A stretch of DNA of 64,000 nt, taken from assembly GCA_001312405.1 (NCBI GenBank), contig BBDR01000006.1:124001-188000 (forward strand), given 5' to 3'. The notes beneath the pieces are model-generated. The model saw nothing but the letters and a program-made list of their open reading frames with translations, had not been told where the DNA came from and did no database searches. Numbering within the stretch: position 1 is the first letter of the stretch; each line of letters opens with the position of its first letter. Below are positions 10,255-20,413 of the stretch, in pieces. The DNA is from Clostridium sp. NkU-1. GTDB lineage: Bacteria; Bacillota_A; Clostridia; Lachnospirales; Lachnospiraceae. Position numbers and translations under genes: made by a program.

Positions 10255-10383
10255 GCAATCTCCTGAAAAAGTGAATTATTATTAATATATGGAATGGGCT
10301 TCTTCTTCATGACATTTGTTACAGCTCAGACATGCCATTCATAACGGACGGACAGAATAACTTCTGCATAGCAGAACTATAGT

Positions 10384-10402
10384 TATAATGAGAATCATTC
10401 CT
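10384..10402. promoter_or_regulatory. Fur-box-like site upstream of the Fe-S operon
   Basis: TATAATGAGAATCATTCCT agrees with 14 of 19 bases of the classical Fur box and lies immediately upstream of the iscS promoter. It suggests iron-responsive control of the Fe-S genes. The match is by eye only. Confidence 0.4.
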
Positions 10403-10403
10403 A

Positions 10404-10431
10404 TTGAAATTCTAGGAAATGTGTGTATAAT
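10404..10431 (+). promoter_or_regulatory. iscS operon promoter
   Basis: TTGAAA (10404-10409), 16-base spacer, TATAAT (10426-10431), about 57 bases before the iscS start. Confidence 0.65.
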
Positions 10432-10487
10432 AGAAAATGTAGATGAAGCTTTTAACTTTAGGACTACAGAAAGGCGGAACTAACAAT

Positions 10488-11673
10488 ATGAAGCAACTGA
10501 TTTATCTTGACAACGCAGCGACTACCCAAACGAGGCCTGAGGTCGTGGAAGCCATGCTGCCTTATTTTACGGAGTATTATGGAAATCCATCATCCGTATA
10601 CGAGTTTTCCGGCATCTCAAAAAAAGGCCGTGGCAGGAGCCAGAGAAACCATTGCAAACGCTCTGGGTGCCAAGTCCAACGAGATCTATTTTACGGCAGG
10701 CGGTTCAGAGTCTGACAACTGGGCGCTGATTGCAACTGCAGAAGCTTATGCTTCAAAAGGAAAACACATTATCACCAGTAAAATCGAACACCACGCCGTG
10801 CTTCATACCTGTGAATATCTGGAGAAGCAGGGTTTTGAGGTGACCTATTTAAATGTAGATGAAAATGGGTTCATAAAGCTGGAGGAGCTGAAAAAAAGCG
10901 ATCCGCCCAGATACCATCCTCATTTCCATCATGTTTGCCAATAACGAGATAGGAACCATAGAACCGGTCAGGGAAATCGGAGAGATTGCAAAAGAGCGGG
11001 GAATATTATTCCACACAGATGCGTCCAGGCATTTGGCCATGTGCCCATCAATGTGGATGATTACCATATCGATATGCTCAGTGCCAGCGGCCATAAGATC
11101 AACGGCCCCAAGGGCATTGGCTTCCTATATATCAGAAGCGGCATCAAATCCCGTTCCTTCATTCATGGAGGCGCACAGGAAAGGAAACGCCGTGCCGGTA
11201 CGGAGAATGTACCTGGAATCGTAGGCTTTGGCAAGGCTGTGGAGCTTGCGGTGGAAGGCATGGAAGAGAGAGCAAATACGGAACGCCAGCTTTGCAATTA
11301 TCTCATGGACCGTGTTATGGCAGAGGTTCCTTATACAAGAATCAACGGACACAGGAAAAACAGGCTGTCCAACAACGTAAATTTTGCGTTCCAGTTTATT
11401 GAAGGAGAGTCCTTGCTCATCATGCTGGATATGAAAGGCATATGCGGTTCCAGCGGTTCTGCCTGTACTTCAGGCTCTTTAGACCCATCCCATGTGCTGC
11501 TTGCCATTGGACTGCCTCACGAGATCGCCCATGGCTCCCTTCGTCTGACCTTAGATGAACGCAACACAATGGAAGAGATGGACTATGTTGTGGAATCCAT
11601 TAAGGAGATCGTGGAAAAACTGCGCAGTATGTCCCCGCTTTATGAAGATTATATTAAACATCAGGCGAAATGA
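10488..11673 (+). CDS. iscS: Cysteine desulfurase (IscS/NifS family)
   Basis: PLP enzyme that takes sulfur from cysteine for Fe-S cluster assembly and tRNA thiolation. Visible: N-terminal [13 protein letters not shown] lysine in [10 protein letters not shown], and the Cys loop [18 protein letters not shown] 10488 ([12 protein letters not shown]) follows AAGGCGG. Three frame breaks: extra A in an A7 run (about 10620), one near 10893-10900, and a missing G in GATGCGGTCCAG (about 11025). All parts read through as one 395-aa enzyme. Followed directly by nifU and mnmA, the usual sulfur-transfer operon. Confidence 0.92.
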
Positions 11674-11742
11674 TTCAAGGAACCGCCTTTTGGCGGCTGG
11701 AAACAAAGCAGACAGATTACCTGGAAATGGAGAAAATAGATT

Positions 11743-12180
11743 ATGTATACAGAAAAAGTAATGGATCATTTTGAGCATCCAAGAAATGTAGGGGAAATTG
11801 ATAACCCCAGCGGTATGGGTACCGTAGGAAATGCCAAGTGCGGCGATATTATGAGAATTTATCTGGATATTGATGAAGATCAGATTATCCGTGATGTAAA
11901 ATTTAAAACCTTTGGCTGCGGAGCTGCGGTTGCTACAAGCAGCATGGCTACGGAGATGGTAAAGGGAAAATCCGTTCAGGAGGCCATGGCCGTGACGAAT
12001 CAGGCGGTGTGCGAAGCTCTTGATGGATTACCACCTGTAAAGGTACACTGTTCCCTGCTGGCAGAGGAAGCGATCCACGCTGCCTTATGGGATTATGCAA
12101 AGAAAAACGGGCTTGAGATTGATGGATTAAAGAAACCCAAGTCTGATATCGGTGAGGAAGAAGTGGAAGAAGAATATTAA
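11743..12180 (+). CDS. nifU: Fe-S scaffold protein, NifU/IscU family
   Basis: 145 aa, unbroken. Three conserved cysteines: NAKCGD, FGCGAAVATSS and VHCSLLAEE, with the Asp next to the first. It accepts sulfur from the upstream desulfurase and assembles transient Fe-S clusters. Its 70-base spacing from iscS and 45-base spacing to mnmA suggest one transcript. The acidic C-terminal tail (EEEVEEEY) is typical of clostridial NifU-like scaffolds. Confidence 0.92.
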   Translation: MYTEKVMDHFEHPRNVGEIDNPSGMGTVGNAKCGDIMRIYLDIDEDQIIRDVKFKTFGCGAAVATSSMATEMVKGKSVQEAMAVTNQAVCEALDGLPPVKVHCSLLAEEAIHAALWDYAKKNGLEIDGLKKPKSDIGEEEVEEEY

Positions 12181-12225
12181 GATGCCGCTTTTGCTTATCC
12201 GGCCAGAAAGTGGAAACATAAAGCT

Positions 12226-13304
12226 ATGAGCAAAGGGAAAGTAGTAGTAGGAATGTCGGGAGGCGTAGATTCTTCTGTAGCAGCGTGGCTCCTTAAGGAA
12301 CAGGGATATGAAGTCATAGGCGTCACCATGCAGATATGGCAGGATGAGGATACCGGGACCCAGGAAGAAAACGGAGGCTGCTGCGGCTTAAGCGCCGTGG
12401 ATGATGCCAGACGGGTTGCCTGGGACCTGGGGATTCCTTATTATGTCATGAATTTTAAAGAAGAATTCAAATCCCAGGTCATTGATTATTTTGTAGGAGA
12501 ATATCAGAAAGGGCGTACGCCCAATCCGTGCATTGCCTGCAACCGTTATGTCAAGTGGGAGTCTCTTTTAAAGCGCAGCTTGGGATTAGGGGCGGATTAT
12601 ATTGCCACAGGCCATTATGCCCAGATTGATAAGCTCCCTAACGGAAGATATGCATTAAAAAAAGTCCGTGACAGCGGCAAAGGACCAGACGTATGCCCTT
12701 TACAATCTGACACAGCACCAGCTAGCCCATACCCTGATGCCGGTGGGGGCCTATTCAAAGGACCAGATCCGCGAGATCGCGGACAGGATCAACTTAATGG
12801 TTGCCCATAAGCCGGACAGTCAGGAAATCTGCTTTATTCCGGATAATGATTATGCAGGATTCATTGAAGAAAGTGCAGGGGAAAAAGCGCCGGAGGGTAA
12901 TTTTGTTGATCTTTCCGGTCAGGTGATCGGCCGGCACAAGGGAATTACCCATTACACGGTAGGCCAGAGAAAGGGACTCAATCTATCCATGGGCCACCCG
13001 GTTTTTGTGGTGGAGATACGGCCTGAGACCAATGAAGTGGTGATCGGAACTGGGGATGACGTATATGACTATACTGCGGGCCAACCACATTAACTGGATG
13101 GCAGTTCCCGGGCTTCAGGGAGAAAGCATGCGGGTATCGGCAAAGATCCGCTACAGCCATAAGGGTGCCATGTGTACCATAGAGGAAGTGGAGGATGGTG
13201 TGATAGAATGCAGGTTTGACGAACCTCAGCGTGCTATCACTCCGGGACAGGCGGTGGTATTTTATGATGGAGACTATGTTGTCGGAGGAGGAACCATACT
13301 TTGA
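12226..13304 (+). CDS. mnmA: tRNA-specific 2-thiouridylase
   Basis: ATP-pyrophosphatase that thiolates U34 of Lys, Glu and Gln tRNAs with sulfur from IscS. Visible: P-loop SGGVDSS, catalytic Cys pair in NPCIACN and QEICFIPD, and the C-terminal beta-barrel ending in GGGTIL. Frame breaks at an A7 run (about 12664, one extra A) and near 13070 (one extra base). The stop codon overlaps the TTG start of the next gene. Confidence 0.9.
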
Positions 13305-14435
13305 GAAATTTAAGAAAAGGCCGCGGGTGGCTGTTATTGGCCTCGATCCTTCTTTGCGCATTTATGCTTGCAGCTGTGCCAGGAAATATGAAGCCGTAAA
13401 AGCACCGGCCCTGGAAGAAGCCCAGGGCGCTTAGGCCAGGAGGAGGGAGAGGAGACAGCTCCCGTATCCATTGCAGAGGATAAAACAGGGGAAACTGAGA
13501 GCGGAAAATCAGTGGAGACAAGCTCCCATGAAGCCGCTGTGACAATGGAGACCGCTCCTGTCTTTGAGGCAGCCGATGAGACCGTTTATGTTACCGGCTC
13601 CCAGGTGAATGTAAGAAAATCCCCTTCTGCCAGCGGAGAAGTCATGGACAAGCTTGATAAGGGTGCCGCCCTTAAACGGACCGGGTACAGCGAGAGCTGG
13701 AGCCGGGTTATATACAAAGACAAGGAAGGCTATATTTCCTCCCGGTACGTATCAAAAGATAAGCCAGTGCAGGAGACGGCGGGCACTGCTCCATCTGTTT
13801 CCGGAAACGGAGCAGGCAAGCTTATTGCCATCGACAGCCATCAGGCAAAGGGGAATTCCGAAAAGGAGCCCATTGGGCCAGGTGCTTCTGAGATGAAAGC
13901 AAAGGTGGCTTCCGGAACTCAGGGAACAGCAACCGGTATCCCGGAATACCAGCTCACTCTTGCGGTTTCTTTAAAATTAAAGCAGGAGCTTATAAACAGG
14001 GGCTATAAAGTCTACATGATCCGGGAAACCAATGATGTGAACATCAGCAATGCAGAACGCGCCCAGATGGCGGATAAAAGCGGAGCGGATATCTTTGTCC
14101 GTGTCCATGCCAATTCCTTAAATGACAGCAGCGTTCATGGTGCCCTTACCATGTGCCAGACGGCTAAGAATCCATACAATGGGACCCTGTACAGCAAAAG
14201 TAAATCTCTTTCCAAGGCCGTTGTGGATGGAATCTGCAATCAGACCGGATTTAAGAACCGGGGAGTGCAGGAGACAGATTCCATGAGCGGCATCAACTGG
14301 TGCAATATACCGGTGACCATTGTGGAGATGGGATTCATGAGCAATGCGGATGAGGATAAGAAGATGGCTGCCGAGGAATACCGGGATAAGATCGTAAAAG
14401 GGATTGCCGACGGAATTGATGCGTATTATAAATGA
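13301..14435 (+). CDS. Secreted N-acetylmuramoyl-L-alanine amidase with SH3b domain
   Basis: TTG 13301 overlaps the mnmA stop, with GGAGGAGG upstream. Residues 1-28 are a signal peptide or anchor. An SH3b domain follows (VYVTGSQVNVRKSPSASGEV ... GYISSRYVS), then an Amidase_3 domain (from IAIDSHQAKGN): Zn-ligand His in that motif, RVHANS, and catalytic TIVEMGFMSN. It cleaves the amide between MurNAc and the stem peptide. Two frame breaks in the linker after the signal (about 13395 and 13430). The metal motif reads IDSHQ where relatives have IDxGHQ, one residue shorter, possibly another local sequence error. Confidence 0.85.
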
Positions 14436-14440
14436 CAGGA

Positions 14441-14488
14441 AAGAAGAACAGTGTTTTGAGCCTGACTCAAAACCTGTTCTTCTTTGCA
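14441..14488 (+). terminator. Terminator after the amidase gene
   Basis: AAGAAGAACAG and TTTTGAG (14441-14460) pair with CTCAAAA and CTGTTCTTCTT (14466-14484) across a five-base loop; a T-rich end follows. Very stable. Confidence 0.8.
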
Positions 14489-14568
14489 TTTGCCGGGCCA
14501 GGCATAAATGAAACAGAAATGGCATACATTTTCCTGAAATGCGGCTGAAACGCAAGGAGAATGGAATC

Positions 14569-15456
14569 ATGGCAGATTATGGACTGGCGATGGCAGGCGG
14601 CGGAACCAGGGGGGCGGCCCATGTGGGAGTATTATCTGCGCTGGAAGAAGCAGGACTTCTTCCAGACAAGGTAGCAGGGGCCAGTGCCGGAAGCATTGCA
14701 GCAGGACTTTATGCAGCAGGCATGACAACAGGGGATATGCGGGAAACAGTACGATGGCTGGCAAAACATGGAAGAAGCCTGATTGATCCGGATATTTTGG
14801 GGATTGCCTTATTTCTGCCCCAGTTCCTGCTGGGCAGGGAGACAACGCTTCAAGGGCTTATAAAGGGAAACCGGCTTCAGCGTTTTCTCTGCGATTTAAC
14901 AGATGGGATGGAGATACAGGGAAACTGCAAGAGCCTGCTGGTTCCGGCTGTAGATATTAACAGCGGGGATACAGTTGCATTTACCAACCTGTTTCAGGCT
15001 GAAATTCCCCGTTCTGCATTAAGGCAGGAGCATGTGAAATGGGAGCGGAGCGGATATCTTTGTGATATCATGATGGCAAGCTCCTCCGTTCCCGCCGTAT
15101 TCCGGCCAAGACAGATAAACGGCTTTCTGCTGGTGGATGGGGGAGTGACCAACAACCTTCCTGTGGACCTTTTGATCGCGGCAGGAGAAGCAAAAGTGAT
15201 TGCGGTGGACATTGGGGAGGAATATGAAATGCCTCATGATCATTCCATCATTGAGACTGCGTTCCATTCCTTTTCTATCATGAGCAGGGAGCTTAAGGAA
15301 TGCCGTTCCAGCGGTGAGATCCTTTTGCTAAAGCCGCCCATGCCCAGAGGGGCAGGCCTTTTGACCTTTGAATGTATGGAAAAGTGTATGGAAAACGGTT
15401 ACGTTTATACAAAAAAAATGATGCCAAGGATCAGGCGGGCATTGGAAAAAAAGTAG
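14569..15456 (+). CDS. Patatin-like phospholipase / acyl hydrolase
   Basis: 295 aa, unbroken. Oxyanion-hole GGGTRGAAHVG at residues 9-19, nucleophile elbow GASAGS (Ser about 43), and catalytic Asp in LVDGGVTNNLPVD, in the order of the RssA/YlbK-type patatin group. Predicted to hydrolyse acyl ester bonds of membrane lipids; no signal peptide, so cytoplasmic or membrane-associated. ATG 14569 is chosen because AAGGAG lies 8-12 bases upstream. Natural substrate unknown. Confidence 0.88.
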   Translation: MADYGLAMAGGGTRGAAHVGVLSALEEAGLLPDKVAGASAGSIAAGLYAAGMTTGDMRETVRWLAKHGRSLIDPDILGIALFLPQFLLGRETTLQGLIKGNRLQRFLCDLTDGMEIQGNCKSLLVPAVDINSGDTVAFTNLFQAEIPRSALRQEHVKWERSGYLCDIMMASSSVPAVFRPRQINGFLLVDGGVTNNLPVDLLIAAGEAKVIAVDIGEEYEMPHDHSIIETAFHSFSIMSRELKECRSSGEILLLKPPMPRGAGLLTFECMEKCMENGYVYTKKMMPRIRRALEKK

Positions 15457-15504
15457 AATTCATAGGATGCTTTACTTAACAGATTAGATTTGGAAGGAAG
15501 AGAA

Positions 15505-15657
15505 ATGGAATTGACATTCAGATATGCCGAAAGAAAAGATACGGCTCTTATATTAAAGTTCATAAAGAAACTGGTAGAATACGAAAAGATGCTTCCTGAG
15601 GTGGTGGCTACGGAGGAACTGCTGGAAGAATGGATCATTGCCCATGGACAGAAATAA
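15505..15657 (+). pseudogene. Truncated GNAT acetyltransferase (N-terminal fragment)
   Basis: Good RBS (GGAAGG) and ATG 15505, then 50 residues beginning MELTFRYAERKDTALILKF and reaching EELLEEW, the first strand and helices of a GNAT domain. It then stops in IIAHGQK, directly before a terminator. A full GNAT is about 150 residues; the acetyl-CoA-binding half is absent and not found in other frames, so this is a deletion remnant rather than a frameshift. Confidence 0.65.
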
Positions 15658-15698
15658 AGGACGCACATGGAAAATATATCTGTGTACGTCCTTTTTTT
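15658..15698. terminator. Terminator between GNAT remnant and argG
   Basis: GGACG-ACA (15659-15667) pairs with TGTGTACGTCC (15681-15691), followed by T7 on the + strand and a T-containing run on the - strand. It can serve both convergent units. Confidence 0.75.
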
Positions 15699-15700
15699 AC

Positions 15701-16925
15701 TTATTTATTTGCTTTTTCAATTTCCTGCATCTTCATAGCACGCACCTTTAACGGAAGTCCGAACAGAGTGATAAAGCCATCTGCATCATGGTGGTCATAT
15801 AAATCGCCTGTTGTAAAGGAAGCCAGGGACTCGCTGTACAAGGAGTAAGGGGAGATTGTTCCTGCCTTAATGATATTTCCCTTATAAAGCTTTAACTTCA
15901 CTTCTCCGGTCACATACTTCTGTGTGGATTCCACAAATGCCTGAACTGCTTCGCGCAGGGGAGTAAACCATTTTCCCTCATAAACGATCTGTGCAAACTT
16001 ATTGCCCATATCCTTCTTCACTTCCATGGTAGCACGGTCTAATACCAGTTCCTCTAACTGCTGATGAGCCTCAAGAAGGATGGTTCCGCCGGGAGTTTCA
16101 TAAACGCCGCGGGATTTCATTCCCACAACCCTGTTTTCCACGATATCCACGATGCCGATGCCGTGCTTGCCGCCCAGCTCATTTAACCTGGTAATGATAT
16201 CAGAAACCTTCATCTTTTCCCCATTTACGCTGACAGGAATGCCCTTTTCAAAGGTCATGGTCACATATTCCCCTTCATCCGGAGCCTTTTCCGGGGATAC
16301 GCCCAATACTAATAAATGGTCATAATTTGGCTCGTTTGCCGGGTCTTCCAGCTCCAGGCCTTCATGCTGATATGCCATAAGTTACGGTCACGGCTGTAGC
16401 TGTTGTCAGCGGAGAAGGGAAGGTCGATACCGTGCTGTTTACAGTATTCGATTTCATCTTCCCGGGATTGCATGGTCCATACATCGGTCATACGCCATGG
16501 GGCAATGATCTTTAAATCAGGGGCCAGAGCTTGATTCCCAGCTCAAAACGGATCTGGTCGTTTCCTTTGCCTGTAGCGCCGTGGCAGATGGCAGTAGCGC
16601 CTTCTTTCCTTGCAATCTCCACCAGTCTTTTTGCAATGGCAGGACGGGCCATGGAGGTTCCTAATAAGTACTTGTTTTCATAAACTGCATTAGCCAGCAC
16701 ACATGGAATGATGTAATTGTCGCAGAAGTCATCGACCAGATTTTCAATATATAATTTGGAAGCGCCGGATAATTTGGCTCTTTCCTCCAAACCGTCTAAT
16801 TCATTGCCCTGGCCGCAGTCAATACAGCAGCAGATTACTTCATAATCAAAATTCTCCTTTAACCACGGGATAATTGCAGTGGTATCAAGACCGCCGGAAT
16901 AAGCTAAAATAACTTTCTCTTTCAT
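15701..16925 (-). CDS. argG: Argininosuccinate synthase
   Basis: Condenses citrulline and aspartate with ATP. The N-terminal P-loop [23 protein letters not shown] and the C-terminal tetramerisation region ending in MQEIEKANK are present; full length about 409 aa. Two breaks: a missing A in GGAATCAAAGCT (about 16528) and a missing C in AGCCATGAA (about 16380). Divergent from argC with an ARG box between, so both units are probably repressed together by arginine-ArgR. Confidence 0.93.
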
Positions 16926-17031
16926 TTATAGTTCCTCCTGGATTTTTATTGGATTTTTTTTATTGAACTTTCATAAATATACAATAAAACTATAAAAAAT
17001 GCAAGAGTAAAATAAAAAAATATAAAAAAAC

Positions 17032-17070
17032 TTGCATAATATACGTTATCAATGTATAATTATGAATCAT
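17032..17070. promoter_or_regulatory. ArgR operator region (ARG box and half-site)
   Basis: TGTATAATTATGAATCA (within 17051-17070) matches most fixed positions of the 18-bp ARG box; an adjacent half-site TTGCATAATA starts at 17032, and another ATGCAAG lies near 16999 as its inverted partner. They sit in the AT-rich argG-argC divergent gap, as expected for ArgR/AhrC control. Confidence 0.55.
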
Positions 17071-17199
17071 CAATAATTGAAAAACCTGAAAAAGCCTTTT
17101 TTTCGGCAGAAGAGCTTGTATAAATAAGGTATAAAAATGCTTGAAACCATTAGAAATGAAAAACAGACTACCTATGAAAAAATATAAGGAGAGATGATT

Positions 17200-18240
17200 A
17201 TGATTAGGGCAGGAATAATAGGGTCTACCGGATATGCAGGCGGCGAGCTTGCAAGACTTTTGCTTCAGAGAGATGATGTAGAGATCATATGGTACGGATC
17301 CAAAAGTTATGTGGATCAGAAATACGCTTCTATTTATCAAAACATGTTTCGGATTGTGGACGATTCCTGCCTGGATGACAATGTGGAGGCCTTGGCAGAA
17401 ATCGCAGATGTGATTTTTACGGCAACTCCCCAGGGCTTTTGCGCTTCTCACATGAATGACAATATATTAACGAAAACAAAAGTCATTGATTTAAGCGCTG
17501 ATTACAGGATCAAGGATGTGGCTGTCTATGAAGAATGGTATAAGATGGAGCACAAGACACCCCAGTTTATAAAGGAAGCGGTCTACGGGCTTCCGGAAAT
17601 CAACCGGGAGAAAATGAAACATGCCAGGCTCATCGCCAACCCGGGGTGTTATCCTACCTGCTCTACCTTATGCATATATCCTCTGGTAAAGGAAGGGCTC
17701 ATTGATCCCGGCACCATTATCATTGACGCCAAGTCCGGCACTTCCGGCGCCGGAAGAGGTGCCAAATTAGATAACTTATATTGTGAGGTCAATGAAAATA
17801 TCAAGGCTTACGGCGTATGCGTTCACAGGCACACGCCGGAAATCGAGGAACAGCTGTCTTACGGGGCAGGCCATCCGGTCACCATAAGCTTTACGCCCCA
17901 TCTGGTACCCATGAACCGGGGCATTCTCATAACTGCTTATGCAGCTCTTGCAAAGCCTGTCTCTTATGAGGAAGTAAAGGCAGCCTATGATAAATATTAT
18001 GCGGACGAATATTTCGTCAGGGTACTTAATAAGGATGTGGTTCCTCAGACAAAATGGGTGGAAGGAAGCAATTTTGTGGATGTGAATTTCAAAATTGATC
18101 CAAGGACCAACCGGATAGTCATGATGGGGGCCGTGGATAATCTGGTAAAAGGAGCCGCGGGGCAGGCGGTGCAGAATATGAATATCCTGTTTGGAATGCC
18201 GGAGAACAAAGGACTAAAGCTTATTCCCATGTTCCCGTAA
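17200..18240 (+). CDS. argC: N-acetyl-gamma-glutamyl-phosphate reductase
   Basis: 346 aa from the preferred start ATG 17200 (AGGAG at 8-base spacing; ATG 17194 is too close to it). NADP-binding GSTGYAGGELARLL at the N-terminus and active-site Cys in NPGCYPTC. Reduces N-acetylglutamyl phosphate to the semialdehyde, third step of ornithine synthesis. Unbroken. First gene of argC-GNAT-ACT-argJ-argB-argD. Confidence 0.95.
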   Translation: MIRAGIIGSTGYAGGELARLLLQRDDVEIIWYGSKSYVDQKYASIYQNMFRIVDDSCLDDNVEALAEIADVIFTATPQGFCASHMNDNILTKTKVIDLSADYRIKDVAVYEEWYKMEHKTPQFIKEAVYGLPEINREKMKHARLIANPGCYPTCSTLCIYPLVKEGLIDPGTIIIDAKSGTSGAGRGAKLDNLYCEVNENIKAYGVCVHRHTPEIEEQLSYGAGHPVTISFTPHLVPMNRGILITAYAALAKPVSYEEVKAAYDKYYADEYFVRVLNKDVVPQTKWVEGSNFVDVNFKIDPRTNRIVMMGAVDNLVKGAAGQAVQNMNILFGMPENKGLKLIPMFP

Positions 18241-18275
18241 GGCTGCAAAGGAATGCTTAAATAGAGGAAAATAAT

Positions 18276-18722
18276 ATGATGATTCGTGGGATGACATTAG
18301 AGGATTATGACCAGGTCTATGAACTGTGGTCAGGCATTAGAGGCTTTGGAATCCGCGCCGAGGACGATTCCAGGGAAGGTGTGGAACGGTTTATCAGGAG
18401 AAATCCCGGAACCTGTGTGGTGGCAGAAGAGGATGGAAGGATCATTGGATCCGTTCTCTGCGGCCATGACGGGCGGCGGGGCTGCATGTACCACGTGTGT
18501 GTTGCAGAAGGATACCGGCAGCAGGGAGTCGGACATAAGCTGGTTCTGGAAGCTTTAGAAAGGCTGCGGAAAGAAGGAATCAATCAGGTGAACCTGGTTG
18601 CTTTCCGGTCCAATGCAATAGGCAATGAGTTCTGGAAAAAGAGCGGCTGGGTATTCCGGAAAGACATTCATTACTACGAATTCAGCTTAAATGAAAATAA
18701 TATCGTAAGGTTTGTTAAATGA
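18276..18722 (+). CDS. GNAT acetyltransferase inside the arginine operon
   Basis: 148 aa, single GNAT domain: acetyl-CoA-binding motif A is VAEGYRQQGVGHKLVLEAL (about 81-99), followed by FWKKSGW. Its position between argC and the ACT gene, ahead of argJ, suggests it may make N-acetylglutamate to prime the acetyl cycle, but similar YpeA-type enzymes acetylate other amines, so the substrate is inference. Unbroken; 35 bases after argC. Confidence 0.75.
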   Translation: MMIRGMTLEDYDQVYELWSGIRGFGIRAEDDSREGVERFIRRNPGTCVVAEEDGRIIGSVLCGHDGRRGCMYHVCVAEGYRQQGVGHKLVLEALERLRKEGINQVNLVAFRSNAIGNEFWKKSGWVFRKDIHYYEFSLNENNIVRFVK

Positions 18723-18738
18723 CCAGGAGGAAATGAGA

Positions 18739-19132
18739 ATGAATTTAAAAAGAATATCTGCAGAATTTTCCGTATGCAAGCTGTACGGACCGGCGGATCC
18801 GGGAACGCTTGATATGACCGGCGGGTTCTGGTTTCTTGGAAAGACGGACCAGGAGGTGTCGCTGGTATGCGAGACTTCCTCAGTACCCCAAAATACCATG
18901 GAACGGGAGGACGGTTTTTTATCATTCCGCATAGAAGGAATCCTGGATTTTTCCCTCATTGGAATTTTATCAAAAATATCAACGGTACTGGCAGATCATG
19001 GAATCGGAATATTTGCAGTATCCACATTTAATACGGACTACATTCTTGTAAAAAAAGGAAAATTACGAAAAGGCTTTGAAGCATCTGGAGGATGCAGGGT
19101 ATACGGTCACAGGAACAAAGGAGGAAGATTGA
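18739..19132 (+). CDS. ACT-domain protein in the arginine operon
   Basis: About 130 residues. The C-terminal half is an ACT fold (FSLIGILSKISTVLADHGIG, then IFAVSTFNTDYILVKK), similar in layout to bacterial CASTOR-like ACT proteins. ACT domains bind amino acids, so an arginine- or glutamate-sensing role is plausible. ATG 18739 has AGGAGG at 8 bases. An A7 run near 19050 carries an extra A; corrected, the protein ends ENYEKALKHLEDAGYTV...KEED with stop at 19132, two bases before argJ. Confidence 0.7.
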
Positions 19133-19133
19133 T

Positions 19134-20354
19134 ATGAAGTATATAGACGGCGGAGTAACGGCGGCAAAAGGATTTAGGGCGGCAGCCACGGCGGCGGGAA
19201 TTAAATATAAAGACAGAAAAGACATGGCAATGATTTACAGTGAAGTGCCTTGTAAGGCAGCGGCAGCCTTTACCACTAATATAGTGAAAGCAGCTCCTGT
19301 AAAATGGGATAAGGTGATTGTGGATAATTCTCCTTATGCCCAGGCAGTGGTTATCAATGCGGGAATTGCCAATGCCTGCACCGGAGAGGAAGGGCTCCGT
19401 TACTGTATGGAAACGGCAGAAGCAGCGGCGGAGAGCCTTTCCGTTTCTGTTAGTTCCGTGCTGGTGGCGTCTACCGGAGTGATCGGCAAACAGCTTCCCA
19501 TGGACGCATTGTGGCCGGCGTAAAAGCATGGCACCGGCCCTTGACGGCAGCCAGGAAAGCGGGACGGCCGCAGCCATGGCCATTATGACCACGGATACCG
19601 TAAAAAAGGAAGCTGCGGTTCAATTTGAAGCAGGAGGAAAGACCATCACCATAGGCGGCATGTGTAAGGCTCCGGCATGATCCATCCCGACATGTGCACC
19701 ATGTTAAGCTTTGTTACCACAGATGCGGCTATTTCCAAAGAGCTTTTGCAGGAAGCCTTAAGAGCGGATATCAAAGACACCTATAACATGATTTCCGTGG
19801 ATGGGGACACCTCCACCAATGACACGGTACTCCTTCTGGCAAACGGTATGGCAGGAAATGAAGAGATCCAGACGAAAAATGAGGATTATGAGGCATTTTG
19901 CAAGGCGCTTAATTTCATTAATGAAACCCTGGCGAAGAAGATGGCAGGTGACGGAGAAGGCTGTACCGCATTGTTTGAGGTGAAGATCGTCGGGGCAGAA
20001 ACAAAGGAACAGGCTGTGACTCTTTCAAAATCTGTCATTACCTCAAGCCTGACCAAGGCCGCCATTTTCGGCCATGACGCCAACTGGGGCAGGATCCTTT
20101 GCGCCATGGGCTATTCCGGAGCCATGTTTGACCCTGAAAAGGTGGATCTGTATTTTGAAAGCGTAGCAGGGAAGTTAAAAATCATTGAAAACGGTGTTGC
20201 CCTTCCCTACAGCGAAGAGGAAGCCACAAAGATTTTATCAGAACCGGAAGTGACTGCAACAGCGGATATTAAAATGGGAGAGGCGGCTGCAACGGCCTGG
20301 GGCTGCGACCTGACCTTTGATTATGTGAAGATCAATGCGGATTACCGATCATAA
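19134..20354 (+). CDS. argJ: Ornithine acetyltransferase / glutamate N-acetyltransferase
   Basis: N-terminal-nucleophile enzyme that moves the acetyl group from acetylornithine to glutamate. Visible: KGSGMIHP and the self-cleavage site reading CTMLSF, where most homologues have ATML; the nucleophile Thr is kept. Breaks: missing A in GCAATTGTGG (about 19510) and missing G in AAGGGCTCC (about 19670). Overall about 407 aa, normal length. Confidence 0.92.
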
Positions 20355-20413
20355 GACGAATGGGTATCCCTTTATTCCATAAAACAGGCAGGAAAGAGGA
20401 AAGGAGAAATCAT

